Positions 34,067-44,647 of a stretch of 64,000 nucleotides of DNA are shown here, in pieces. The position numbers and the translations under genes were made by a program. Source of the stretch: Bagarius yarrelli (lineage: Eukaryota; Chordata; Actinopteri; Siluriformes; Sisoridae); NCBI GenBank assembly GCA_005784505.1, contig VCAZ01000041.1, positions 1,781,501 through 1,845,500 on the forward strand, given 5' to 3'. Below the pieces are notes generated by a model. The model did no database searches, was not told the origin of the DNA, and saw only the letters and a list, made by a program, of their open reading frames with translations. Each line of letters starts with the position of its first letter. Position 1 is the first letter of the stretch.

Positions 34067-34100
<34 letters not shown>

Positions 34101-34101
34101 C
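34063..34101 (+). repeat. (CAA)n microsatellite
   Basis: About 13 'caa' units. Confidence 0.9.
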
Positions 34102-34200
34102 AGATATCAAGATATACAAACTAAAAATAAACAATTCAGTTGTTTTAAGTTGTTTCTAGCTGGTAAATATAAAAACAAGTAGCTGAATTCCTGCATGGTC

Positions 34201-34440
34201 AGTGGTGGCTTAAATGGTTAAGGTGCTGAGTTGTTGATTGGAAGTCCTGGGTTTAAGCCCCACCACTACCACAACTGCCAGTCAGCCACTGTTGAGTTCT
34301 TAAACAGGACCATTAACCCTTCCTGCCCCAGGAGTGCAGTATCAAAGCTGACCCTGCGCTCTGACCCCAACTTACTAAGATGGGATACGAGACGAAACAA
34401 ATTCCACTGTGCTGTCGAGTACATTTCACAATAAAATGAC
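34201..34440 (+). mobile_element. SINE-B copy, first of a tandem pair
   Basis: Complete order from 'tggtggcttaaatggttaag' and 'gggtttaagccccaccac' to 'gctgaccctgcgctctgacc' and 'acatttcacaataaaatgac'. Confidence 0.85.
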
Positions 34441-34445
34441 GATAT

Positions 34446-34640
34446 TGGTTAAGGTGCTGAGTTGTTAATTGAAGACCAGAAACACCTGGGTTCAAGCCCC
34501 ACCTCCGGCAAGTCAAATCCGTTGGGTCCTTGAGCAAGACCTTAAACCCCCTCTGCTCCAGGGGCGCTGTATCATAGCTGACCCGGCGCTCTGACCCCAA
34601 CTTGCTAAGATGGGATATGTGAAAAAAAATGCATTTTATT
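34446..34640 (+). mobile_element. SINE-B copy, second of a tandem pair
   Basis: It follows the first copy within about 6 bases, starting at 'ttggttaaggtgctgagttg' (5' end short) and ending near 'gtgaaaaaaaatgcatttta'. The minus frame 34313-34600 spans both copies and is not a gene. Confidence 0.85.
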
Positions 34641-35525
34641 GGCTACATACCTTGCCATAGAGAATGAATTGAAATATACTTTACAAAAAGTCAAAACCGA
34701 CCTACTATTCATCTGAACCGTTTCAGCAGAATTTAAGAAACAGGAGTTTTAAGTGATTCAGTGGAGGTAAACTAAACAAGGACTTTGAACCACCAGAAAG
34801 ATTTTAAATAAGTAATATATTTAAATTTCTTATCTCTATGAAGAATCAGGGAGATTCTTAAGAAGATTCACTTTTAAACTAAGGTTAAGGTTGTGTAAAT
34901 TTAATTCTGGTGCTTGTAAAAATAACACAAACAATTGTAAGAACATTTTCGAAGTAAAATAATAAATAAAAAAAACTATATGTACAGGTTATGATGTATA
35001 TTACTCAATAAACAAATCAAGAAAAACAAATGATTAGTTAAACATGCAAATCTAGGACAGTCAGCCAAAGAAAAAAATAAACAGCAAGAAAAAAGGAAGA
35101 AAAAGAACAATCTGGTTCACACCTAGATACACATAGACAGCATGTGCAGAGCTTCGATAAGAACCACAGCCGTGTTTATCTACCGAGCAGCCCTGCATCT
35201 TTTCCTCCGTTAAACATTTGTAAACGTTAACACAGTTAAACAATTACATTTTGTTAATTTGGCAGCTGAGGCTTTTTTTTCCGCTCCAAAGCAACTTACA
35301 AGCGAAGCATGACCTGAGTGTGAAGATGAGGGGCTTCATCATTTATTATAAACCAGCCTTAACTTACAGCATACAGACAACAATACAAACCAAAAAACAC
35401 AAGGAATCAAAAATATCTTATACATGTAAGACATCACTTCAGAAATATTGGCACCCTTTATGAAAATATATGGGGAAAAATGCAATGACTGCCAAAACTA
35501 ATGTTCCAAAAAGATTATTATAGAT
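34641..35525. other. AT-rich DNA, nothing recognised
   Basis: No gene or repeat recognised. Confidence 0.5.
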
Positions 35526-35880
35526 ACATTATATTGCTAAAAGCTTGCAGACACCTTATTATCACATCTACATAATTACAGCACACAGTCTAAATTGTTT
35601 TTGTATGTTGTAGCAGCACATTATTCTTTAACAGAAACTAAAACACCTTCTTAAAGCCCCTAAGCTCCATTGGTGTAAAGAAACTTTACAGACGCCCACT
35701 AAACACCTTTGGGATAAACTGGAACCCCGACTGCACCCCAGACATCTGATGTCATTAATACTGAGTAACTGAACAACCACAAATCCTCACATGACCCAAT
35801 CTAGTAAAAAGTTTCTATAAAAGAAAGACAGAGACTTAATCTGGAATATGATGTTGAAAAAAACAGAGTTGGTCAGGTGA
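35526..35880 (+). mobile_element. Repeat E, longest copy (MITE-like)
   Basis: The left end 'attatattgctaaaagcttg' resembles the 'acactatattgccaaaag' ends of a common fish DNA-transposon family. The right part reads 'aacacctttgggataaactg', 'ttaatctggaatatgatgtt', then stops at the neighbouring repeat C, so the right terminal repeat is missing. Non-coding. Family named from memory as Tc1/mariner-like. Confidence 0.6.
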
Positions 35881-35883
35881 TTA

Positions 35884-36026
35884 AATTCATTCATTCATCT
35901 TCTATACCGGCTTATTATTCCCTAATTCGGGGTCACAGGGATCTGCTGGAGTCTATCCCAGTCAGCTATGAAAGGGCAAAAGGCAGGAGGGGAATACCCT
36001 GGACAGGTCACCAGTCCATCACAGGG

Positions 36027-36062
<36 letters not shown>

Positions 36063-36234
36063 TCCTATGGGCAATTTAGAGTCACCAATTAACCTAACAT
36101 ACATGATTGTGGACTGTGAGAGGAAACTGGAGAACCCGGAGTAAACCCACACAAGCATAAGAGAACATGCAAACTCCACACAGAAAGACCCCTGCCTGGG
36201 AATCGAACCCAGGTCTTCTTGCAGTCTACTGCTT
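35884..36234 (-). mobile_element. Repeat C, antisense, head missing
   Basis: In reverse: 'tctataccggcttattattc', 'ggacaggtcaccagtccatc', a (ac)n run at 36029-36058, 'gagaacatgcaaactccaca' and 'gggaatcgaacccaggtctt'. The A-box end is lost beyond 36234. Confidence 0.8.
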
Positions 36235-36995
36235 TTGTCAATTTAATGTATTTACGGTATTAAAAAAACTCCACAAACTCACATGTCTCAAACACTGTTC
36301 CAGCACGACACATACTTTCCCACTGTATAAGATAAAGAGGGTTTCTGAGCAGGGGAGAAATACATAATCACCTAATTAGGCTGCTTAATGTTCTGTAAAT
36401 AAACTTGTATTTAAAATCGTTTTTTCCCAGCATTAATGTCGTTAGAGTTTAGTAATATCATCATTGCTCTGTTAACAGTGACAGTATTAAGTGACAATTA
36501 TACTTCATATACAACTTCATATACAAATTCCAATTTATTTCACCCTCATATTGTTTTCCATCAACCATGTGGTGTTTTTCCTCCTGATTTAACTGTTTAT
36601 TCGCATAATTTAACTATTTATAAAGCATAAAACAACAAATAATACTTAATATCACCATAACACAGGTTATTCCATGGTAGTTTCGAGCAATTACATACAA
36701 AGAGAACCAGATTTTTAAAGTGGGTCAAATTTGATCAGAGAAATTTGATCAGAAAGATTAAATCCCATAATTATTTTTTTAATCTAATATTAGTTTAACA
36801 TTGTAACATAACTAGTAAAGATTATAGTTGCTAAGTTTCCATTAACCTACACTATTGTGCAAATTAAAATAGAAAATATGCCTAATGGAAACAATTAATT
36901 CCTCAAAAAAATCCCTCTTTCACATATTCAGGCAATTTTTTGAAGGAATATTTTGCAAAACTGCATTTTATTTCCACAGAAGTCACATGATCATG
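36235..36995. other. AT-rich DNA, nothing recognised
   Basis: No gene or repeat recognised. Confidence 0.5.
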
Positions 36996-37192
36996 AAGAA
37001 GTGGTAGTGCAATGGTTAGGGTGTTGGACTGTTACTTGAAAAATCAACTTGTTGGTGATTTTCAGCAGCACCAAGTTAGCACTGCTGGGCCCTTGAGGAA
37101 GGCCCTTAACCCCTAATTGCTCAGTTTTATAAAAGAGATAAATGTAAAGCGCTCTGGATAAGGACGTCTGCTGAATGCTGTAAATGTAAATG
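36996..37192 (+). mobile_element. SINE-A copy, full length
   Basis: Head 'gaagtggtagtgcaatggtt', then 'gcccttaacccctaattgct', 'gcgctctggataaggacgtc' and tail 'tgctgtaaatgtaaatgg'. The B box is damaged ('gtgattttcagcagc'). Confidence 0.85.
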
Positions 37193-37640
37193 GTTGTTTT
37201 TAAAGATGGAGCAGTATGTCTAGACCGAAAACAAGGTCTTTCTTAAATTAATTTTAATAAAAGACAAAAAACAAATGCTATTATTTACCAAGACTTGAGG
37301 GACGTACTGGAGAAGAGCTTTGACAAGCCCTTGCAAATCCTACGGTCCAAATAGAAAAATATCGTTTGGAAAAAAGAAGTCTTTGCAAAAGACGTCTTTG
37401 AAATCACACAGCATAACTTTTTAGATAATCCACATACATGGTCGCTACAAAGTATAGAGGGGCTTGCCTTGCTATTAAAGCTTATATATAATTTGCATGT
37501 CTCCTTCCATGAACAATAATAGCTAGTTTATTAGCTGCGATAAAAGTAAACCTTCCAATAACTGTCGTAATTATATTTGGAGTTTTAGTCGTTGGTTAAT
37601 AAAAACACTGTTATTGAACAACAAAAACAGTTAAATTTGT
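37193..37640. other. Unique DNA, nothing recognised
   Basis: No gene or repeat recognised. Confidence 0.5.
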
Positions 37641-37793
37641 TGAAAGATCTGGATTTAAGTCCCAGTGCCATGAATTTGCCCCCGCTGGACCCCTGAGCAA
37701 GGCTCTTAATCCCTAATTTCTCAGTTGTATAAAAAATAAGAGATAAATGTAACTCTTTCGGGATAAGGGTGTCTGCCAAATGCTGTAAATGTA
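37641..37793 (+). mobile_element. SINE-A copy without A box, followed by minisatellite
   Basis: It starts just before the B box ('ctggatttaagtcccag') and ends 'ataagggtgtctgccaaatg', 'ctgtaaatgta'. The very next bases are a unit of the 36-bp minisatellite. Confidence 0.85.
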
Positions 37794-37882
37794 TCAGTAG
37801 GACCTTATATTAATGGAGGGCCTGGTGTATGAGTAGAACCCTGTATTATTGTAGGGTCTGGCATATGAGTAGAACCTAAGGT
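37794..37882 (+). repeat. 36-bp minisatellite, short outlier
   Basis: About two and a half units ('ctggtgtatgagtagaacc', 'attattgtagggtctggc') of the repeat that expands at 41.2 kb, 3.3 kb away. Confidence 0.85.
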
Positions 37883-37926
37883 ACATTTTCGTCACTCTGA
37901 ATAAGGGCGACCTTATGTAAATATTG

Positions 37927-38050
37927 GGAAAGTGGTAGTGCAGTGGTTACAGTATTGGACTTTTAAATGGAAGACCGGGGTTCGATTCCCAGCACCAGCA
38001 AATTACCAGTGCTCGGCCCCCAAGCAAGGCCCTTAACCCCTAATTCCTGA
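37927..38050 (+). mobile_element. SINE-A head and body, tail missing
   Basis: 'agtggtagtgcagtggttac', B box 'gggttcgattcccagcacc', body 'caaggcccttaacccctaat', then unrelated sequence. Confidence 0.85.
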
Positions 38051-38675
38051 AATGTCATAAATAAAACTTTCACAATAAATTTTTTTATTGACTTTTAAAA
38101 AAATATTGCAAATGTTTTGCTGAAATTTGAAATAAAAACATGTCTAATGACAAACATGAAAAACCCCATACGATTGAGTCTTGTCTGTGTTTAATTTGTG
38201 AGGCTTTTCCACTCATTTTCTCTTTAATTTGATCACCTGCCAATTTCCACCAACTAGCCAGCTGTTCCCTTATATAATAAGATTTATGTTCATTTTCTGA
38301 GACATGTGAGGTAAGACAAACACATTTATCTAAACTACTGCTCACACTGTATCAAAGAGCAGAACAAGCTACATAAAACAACACTGGCACAACTGGCAAC
38401 TTCCACATGTGCTGTATAGATCGCTGCCCTCTTTTTTGTAAGGTGGACACCTTACAATTTCGTGGACACCCTACAAGCACAACTATGTAAGTGTGCCCAC
38501 CCCAAACTATAGCCACAAAGTCCATTATTCTAAAATGATGCAGAGACATTATTTGACCCACAGCAGACAGATTATCAAATGCATCCAACAAAAAAACCCT
38601 TTTGGATCTTTCCAGACTATTAAAAACCTGAAATCAAAGAAAAATAACCAATTATAGAAATGCCTGCTGGACAAA
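38051..38675. other. Unique DNA, nothing recognised
   Basis: Three small minus frames (38085-38767) show no recognised domain and partly overlap repeat E. Confidence 0.5.
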
Positions 38676-38775
38676 TTATACATTATACTGCCTAAAAGTT
38701 TGTGGACATTTCCTATATAACATCCTATATAAGTAAATTGAAAGCACACAGTTGTCCAGAATTTCAACTTGGGTG
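38676..38775 (+). mobile_element. Repeat E, end fragment
   Basis: 'cattatactgcctaaaagtt' then 'tgtggacatttcc' is the terminal motif of the repeat E family, followed by 'gaaagcacacagttgtccag'. Confidence 0.6.
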
Positions 38776-39278
38776 CAAAAGTTATGTGTCAACATCGAAA
38801 TAAGATTTGTGCCGATATAAATTAATGTAACTTTTTAGAGACAATTGAAAGTAAAAGTGTCATAAGGAATAAGAAAAAAACACTGTTGCAAACATATAAC
38901 GATTTCCAAAGATTACGTTTTGCAAACCATAAATTTTGCTTTCATCGCTACATTTTTCATTCCATTTTCAACTCCTGCAATACAACCTTTCAGACAGCGA
39001 AATTCGGAGTGGCCAAGTTTATAAGATGTGTTGTGATACACGTGGTTCCTGGTGGTTTGTCAACTCCTCCAGCGGGAGTTGACAAAGCAAAATCTATGAT
39101 TTATGAAAAGGAATCTTTAAAAAAACTTTGCGACAGCGTTTAATCTTTATTCGTAATGGCATTTTTCTCATTCATTTCTGAAATGTACATTCATTTTTAT
39201 TGGCACGAATCTAATTCCAATGTTGACCTATCACATAACTTTTGGGCCCAAGTTGTAGAATTGCCAGATGGTTTTATG
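38776..39278. other. Unique DNA, nothing recognised
   Basis: The 85-codon plus frame 38886-39143 has no recognised domain. Confidence 0.5.
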
Positions 39279-39463
39279 TACATTTACAGCATTTGGCGGA
39301 CGCCCTTATCCAGAGCGACTTACATTTATTTCTTTAGTTTCTACAACTGAGGGTTAAGGGCTTGCTCAGGGACCCAACAGCATCAACTTGGTGAAGCTGG
39401 GAATCGAACCCACAATCTTCGGGTTGGTAGTCCAACACCTTAACCATGAGTCACCACTTCCCC
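39279..39463 (-). mobile_element. SINE-A copy, near full length
   Basis: Reverse order from 'tacatttacagcatttggcg' through 'gggaatcgaacccacaatct' to 'gagtcaccacttcccc'. It shares the variant 'cacaatcttcgggttggtag' with copies at 45.3 and 12.1 kb, suggesting a subfamily. Confidence 0.85.
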
Positions 39464-39558
39464 ATGTACGCTAGAACATACCAACAATTAAAATAATAAT
39501 TATAAAAAACTGTTTACTTCCTTTGTATTCAGTCGAACAGTTGTATCCTGGTTTGCTC

Positions 39559-39656
39559 ATGGGTCTAGTGGTGGTAGATTGTTGGTGCTGGGAATCAAAC
39601 CCTGATCTTCCAATTAGCAATCCAACACCGTTAAACACTGCGCTACCACATCCTCC
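39559..39656 (-). mobile_element. SINE-A head fragment
   Basis: 'ggtgctgggaatcaaaccct' and 'cgctaccacatcctcc' in reverse. The tail half is missing. Confidence 0.75.
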
Positions 39657-39659
39657 ATC

Positions 39660-39686
39660 TTTTTTTTTTTTTTTTTTTTTTTTTTT
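39660..39686. repeat. T27 homopolymer
   Basis: 27 consecutive T directly after the SINE-A head on this strand. It may be an independent poly-A insertion scar. Confidence 0.9.
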
Positions 39687-39959
39687 ACAGGGTATCCAAA
39701 TCAAATTGAAAATATTTCTTAGGCAGACCCACAGTGCTCTCAGTGGACCAAGTTTGACTGATTTGTTTATTGGATGCTGAAAGGAAACCGTGTGGCCCAC
39801 ATTAGGACATCAAGTCAAAGTTGCTTTTATTGATATGAGTTTAGTGACAAACTGTCTCGATTCTGTAATCTGCAGACAGACCATATTGACCCACACCCAC
39901 CCTCCACCCCCCCAAAAATGGCACATTTTGGAAACTCTACGTCTAATATAATATCTAAT
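39687..39959. other. Unique DNA, nothing recognised
   Basis: No gene. A C-rich spot lies at 39900-39915. Confidence 0.5.
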
Positions 39960-40290
39960 CCCTTCGCTGTAAAGAGGTGTCATATTAAGCTTTCACACAG
40001 GCTATTTAGGGAGCTAAAGCAGCTGTCATAAAGTCACACTGTGAGATGTGGATAAATACCGAGAGGCTTTTTAGCTACTGTGAAAGCTCGGCTTCCCTTA
40101 AAGCTCTCCAGCTGAGAAAGGGTGATTTGCATTGGAATGTGACATCCCGTTAAAAGCAGAGCTTTGATTTGCCTTCCATCATGCCTCCATTTTGTCAATT
40201 TCGCACTGCCTTTATCGAGAAACAATAGCGTCACCCATCCTGTTCTGACCCATTGCCCCGGGCCATCTGTTTACATTTTATTTCGTTACA
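39960..40290. other. Candidate conserved non-coding element
   Basis: Non-repetitive and motif-rich: 'gtgatttgcattggaatgtg' (octamer- and TEAD-like sites), 'gctttgatttgccttccatc', 'gagaaacaatagcgtcaccc' (SOX-like). It does not resemble any repeat in the window. Inferred from texture. Confidence 0.3.
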
Positions 40291-40594
40291 CCAGTTACAT
40301 TTTATTTGAAAACATACAGTCTGTCTTCTTTTTATCTCAGGGATGATCAGTGTAAACAATGCTGATGTAAATGACCCTGAACGCCATCTGGAACATATAA
40401 ATATGAAATTTTATGTTCGTTAGATGAGTAGTTCTAAGATTGGGATATGTGAAGTGCAGTCAGGTGGTCTGTAAGCTTTTTATTTTGTTAATTTGAGATG
40501 AAAAACTGGTAGGGTGTGATATTTATGTAAGGTAGAGTGTATGAGTATGGGGGCGGTATATTTGATCAGAGCAAAGTAAATAAAATATCAAATA
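40291..40594. other. Unique DNA, nothing recognised
   Basis: No gene or repeat recognised. Confidence 0.5.
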
Positions 40595-40770
40595 TTGGCT
40601 CAGTGGTTAAGATCTTGGACTTCTTACCCGAAGATTGTGGATTTAATTTCCAGCACCACCAAGTTACCACTGCTAGGGCCTTGAGCAAGGCCCTTATTCC
40701 CAAATTGTTTTGTTGTATAAATGAAAATAAATGTAAGGCATTCTGGATAATGCCATAACTGTAAATGTAA
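40595..40770 (+). mobile_element. SINE-A copy followed by minisatellite-like DNA
   Basis: 'ggctcagtggttaagatctt', 'gatttaatttccagcaccac', 'gggccttgagcaaggccctt', tail 'cataactgtaaatgtaa'. Directly after it come 'gtgtatgg' and 'gtacgagtaggtcc' units. Confidence 0.85.
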
Positions 40771-40984
40771 GTAGAGCAGAATGTGTATGGTATGTGTATG
40801 GTGTACGAGTAGGTCCCAATATTTCAGTAGAGTAGGGTGTATGAGTAGGGCGTGTTATATAGTTACTGTGCTTGAATTAAGTCAAATATTTGAATGCTGT
40901 GGAGTGTATGAGTAGGGCCATATATATTATTGTATGGTCTGGTGTATGAGTAGGACCTTGTATTAATAAAGGGTCTGGTGTATC
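40771..40984 (+). repeat. 36-bp minisatellite, degenerate upstream part
   Basis: Loose units with 'gtgtatgagtagggc' and 'ggtctggtgtatgagtagga', interrupted by unrelated sequence around 40862-40903. It precedes the SINE-A at 40985. Confidence 0.8.
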
Positions 40985-41174
40985 AGTGGTAGGGCAGTGG
41001 TTAATATGTTGGACTGCTAATTGGGAGATTGGGTTTCAATTCCCAGCACCAACAAGCTGCCACTGCTGGGCCCCTAAGCAAGGCCCTTTATCCCCAATTG
41101 CTTAGTTGTATAAAAATAAGAGATAAATGTAAGTCTCCTGGGATAAGAGCGTTGGTCAAATGCTGTATATGTAC
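40985..41174 (+). mobile_element. SINE-A copy embedded in the minisatellite
   Basis: Full order from 'cagtggtagggcagtggtta' and 'gggtttcaattcccagcacc' to 'ctgggataagagcgttggtc' and 'tgctgtatatgtac'. Minisatellite units lie immediately on both sides. Confidence 0.85.
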
Positions 41175-42010
41175 ATGTATAAGTAGAACCTTATATTTTT
41201 AAAGAGTCTGGTGTATGAGTAGGACCATCTATTTTTGTAGGGTCTGGTGTATGAGTAGGATCTTCTATCCTTGTAGGGTCTGGTGTATGAGTAGGACCTT
41301 CTATTATTGTAGTGTCTGGTGTATGAGTAGGACCTTCTATTCTTGTAGGGTCTGCTGTATAAGTAGGACCTTCTATTCTTGTAGGGTCTGGTGTATGAGT
41401 AGGACCTTCTATTGTTGGATGGAGTTCTTTTAGGGTAGGTGTCTGGTGTATGAGTAGGACCTTCTATTCTTGTAGGGTCTGGTGTATGAGTAGGACCTTC
41501 TATTCTTGTAGGGTCTGGTGTATGAGTAGGACCTTCTATTCTTGTAGGGTCTGGTGTATGAGTTAGGCCTTATATACCTGTGGGGTCTGGTGTATGAGTA
41601 GGACCTTCTATTCTTGTAGGGTCTGGTGTATGAGTAGGACCTTCTATTCTTGTAGGGTCTGGTGTATGAGTAGGACCTTCTATTCTTGTAGGGTCTGGTG
41701 TATGAGTAGGACCTTCTATTCTTGTAGGGTCTGGTGTATTAGTAGGACCTTCTATTCTTGTAGGTTTGGTGTATAAGTAGGACCTTATTTTTTGTAGGGT
41801 CTGGTGTATAAGTGGTACCTTATACTGTATTGTTGTAGGGTCTGGTGTATGAGTAGCACCTTATATTCTTGTGGGGTCTGGTGTATAAGTAGGACCTTAT
41901 TTTTTGTAGGGTCTGGTGTATAAGTGGTACCTTATACTGTATTGTTGTAGGGTCTGGTGTATGAGTAGCACCTTATATTCTTGTGGGGTCTGGTGTATTA
42001 GTAGAACCTT
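41175..42010 (+). repeat. 36-bp minisatellite, main array (about 22 units)
   Basis: Near-identical units contain 'gtctggtgtatgagtaggac' then 'cttctattcttgtagg'. Spacing is 36 bp over long stretches (for example 41585, 41621, 41657, 41693). A ~110-bp composite including a longer 'cttatactgtattgttgtag' unit is itself duplicated at 41764-41870 and 41876-41990. The open frames reading 'MSRTFYSCRVWC' repeats follow from 36 being divisible by three. Confidence 0.95.
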
Positions 42011-42690
42011 ATGTAAATGATGATCACAGTCGCTGGCACTGTTACACTGTTAATATGGATGATTCTGGCGTATCAGCTTCATCAACACAGCTCTTAAACA
42101 TCAAGACTCCGAGCACCATATAACACCATTTGACCATAAAATATGTGCATTATTTGCATATAGCTGTGTTAGCAGTAACAGTAATATACATAGATGTGTG
42201 TGTGTGTGTGTGTGGTTTACTGCTTACTGAAGGCCCTGACTGAAACCCCACGGTACACCACTGCCATTGTTATTCCTAAAAGTCCCTCCCTGTTAATAAA
42301 ACCAGCAGGTGTTTATGGGAAAAAATAAAGAGTGACACGACACAGAATAAAATCAGATTTAATTACTGATACACAAACCATCAAACGACACAACACTAAC
42401 GAATCGCGGGACATGTTTGATGCTTGGTGGTGGGAAAAAAAACAGCTGTTAATGCAGCACAGTTCTGTCGAACATTTACCGCTGCAATTCTTATGTTTAA
42501 TCATCCAGTGTAAAAAGATTTTCCAGTCAATTGTTTAACAAAATGTTAAACTGATCTACTCATTCTAAGGAATATTTGTGTTCCTATAGTTCCAGATAAG
42601 TTACAGTAGGTTACATCGAGGAGGATGTGTGATAATCTAGATTTCAAATGAACAGATGTACATTGTAAAAATAACATCACTTTAAAAGTT
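42011..42690. other. Unique DNA, nothing recognised
   Basis: (gt)n at about 42196-42213. Small overlapping frames at 42313-42538 have no domain. Confidence 0.5.
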
Positions 42691-42869
42691 AGGCAGCATG
42701 GTGGCTTAGTGGGTAGCACTGTTGCCTTACAGCAAGAAGGTCCTGCGTTCGATTCCTTGGTCTTTTTGCATGTTCTCCCCACGCAAGCAGGGTTTACTCC
42801 GGGTTCTCAGTTTCCTCCTTCAGTACAAAAACATGTATGTTAGATTGATTGGTGATTCTTAATTGCCCA
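42691..42869 (+). mobile_element. Repeat C, 5' half
   Basis: 'gcatggtggcttagtgggta', 'gccttacagcaagaaggtcc', B box 'gcgttcgattcc', 'ggtttactccgggttctcag'. Its 3' half is replaced by L2-like sequence from 42870. Confidence 0.8.
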
Positions 42870-43075
42870 GAACTCAAAACACATCTGTTTAATTCTGCAT
42901 TCATTAAATGAGCCTTGTTATATATCCGAACTCTCTATCATTGTATATTTCTGTTTAAATTTATGTTAAATCTCTGCTTTTAATTTTTTTTTAATTTATT
43001 TATCTGCTGTTCTTTTGTAAATGTGTGTAAAACATGCTATATAAATGAACTTGCCTTGCCTATTATAGGATGGTA
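42870..43075 (+). mobile_element. L2-type LINE 3' end
   Basis: 'aactcaaaacacatctgttt' followed by 'aattctgcattcatt' corresponds to the end of L2 ORF2 seen at 15.8-15.95 kb. The stretch closes with 'catgctatataaatgaactt' and 'gccttgcc', the usual L2 '3' tataaataaa' type end. Confidence 0.65.
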
Positions 43076-43094
43076 ATTTGTCAAAAGTTGTTTG

Positions 43095-43305
43095 AGTTTG
43101 TATTTATATAGCGGTTTTTAACAATGTAGATTATGTCGAAGCAGCTTTCAAAAAAAAAAAATAATGACAACTCACTTAAAATGCTAAGTTCAGTTTAATT
43201 ATGATATTTGTAAATTCACAGTCCCTAAGTAAGCAAGCCAAAGACGACAGCGGAAAGAACCAAAACTCCTATCGGTGACAAAATGGAGAAAAAAATCCGT
43301 TGTTC
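43095..43305 (+). mobile_element. Repeat F, copy 2
   Basis: 'tatatagcggtttttaacaa', 'gtcgaagcagctttc', 'aagcaagccaaagacgacag', 'cggaaagaacc' in the family order. Confidence 0.7.
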
Positions 43306-43429
43306 TCTGACCAGACAAATGAGCAGGTTAATCCATGCATCGTGCGCACATACTGTGGATGCTATATTGTTTGCTTATTAGGAAGTGGGAACATTGTTGA
43401 GTTCTGACTGGTTTTAGAGAATTTCGATT

Positions 43430-43677
43430 TGTATTTATATTTGTAAGCTTTAGTGTTTTATGTTTATATTATGTTTGTTTTGAGTTCCATGTTTGAGTTC
43501 TTTGTTTATGAGTTCTGTCTTGTTCCTTGTCATGTGATTTTTGTTCCCTTATGTGTTCCTGTCATCTGATTCCCTTGTCCATGTATCATGTTCTCATTGG
43601 TTAGTTTGGGTCATGTGTTCCTTATTGTGTCCAAGTGTCTCCTGTTTGTTTATGTTCATGTGTTCCCTCCTAGTTTA

Positions 43678-43720
<43 letters not shown>

Positions 43721-43740
43721 TATATATATATATGTCATGA
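43430..43740 (+). mobile_element. Repeat D, copy 2, ending in (TA)n
   Basis: 'gttcctgtcatctgattccc', 'ttgtccatgtatcatgttct', 'cattggttag' match the reverse strand of 56365-56620. It ends in a (ta)n run at 43678-43733. Confidence 0.75.
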
Positions 43741-44019
43741 AACGTTTATTGATTTGTAAAGTTTGTTTAAATAAAATAACTCTCCTGTCAGCAAAGTTTA
43801 TTACAATATCCAGTTAGAACAGTTAGAACAACTTGTTTAAAAAGTCACCAAAATTCTCCCTAGGCTCTTAAATAATAACACAAAAAAACAAGGACATGCT
43901 ATGTTTTTTTTTTTTATTATCTCATCAGTATTACCTTCCTGCTCCTTCACATCTTATGAATAGTTAAATCAGGTGTATTAGAGCAAAGCAAACACTAATT
44001 TCTGTTGGAAATTAAGAGA
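43741..44019. other. AT-rich DNA, nothing recognised
   Basis: No gene or repeat recognised. Confidence 0.5.
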
Positions 44020-44340
44020 AGACCCTGCTCCAGCTGCAGTGGGTTCCCTCGTTTGGCCGAACTTGCTCTGAACACCTCATTATTTACCCAGTTCTGAGTT
44101 TATTGAGTTTAATGAGTTTGGTTCGGTGGGAGCATATGGACGCAGATGTGCAGAACTCCTCTGATGAGCTTCATAAAGGAACCCAACAGCTTGAAACTCG
44201 CACGTCCCGAGCGGCTTCCTCCCTATTAATGCACATTACATTCACTATGTCTTCAGCTCCCCAAACGAAAGGGGGCCTCGCTCTGGTTACCAGAGATGAT
44301 GTGTTAAATTTTGTGCTGTCTTAATAACCCAAAATGCACA
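44020..44340. other. Candidate conserved non-coding element
   Basis: Non-repetitive text with balanced base mix: 'ccagctgcagtgggttccct', 'ccctattaatgcacattaca', 'ggttaccagagatgatgtgt'. The 73-codon frame inside (44103-44324) has no recognised domain but could be tested. Inferred from texture. Confidence 0.25.
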
Positions 44341-44647
44341 AAACCCCTCCCTGTAGAGCTGATTATTGTTACAGCATTGTTTCAACTATGCCAGTGTCTT
44401 TATTATTGGACTATATTGATATTACTGAAGTCATTTATTCATTCATGCTGATCAGGTGGGAATTCACTATATCATCATTAGGCACAACCATAGGGGCATA
44501 TTAGCATTGCTAGTCCACCTCCAAGACAATCCAGGAAGCTGAGGATCTGTAGGGAAAACCTGTATGAACGTAGGGATAACATGCAAACCAGCAACACTGC
44601 TTTATTGTACCACCCAAACATTAGCTATTATTCCAATCACTATATGG

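Noticed and set aside
41215..41776. Repeated 'MSRTFYSCRVWC' peptide frames
   Set aside because: 36-bp minisatellite; the frame is open only because 36 is a multiple of three.
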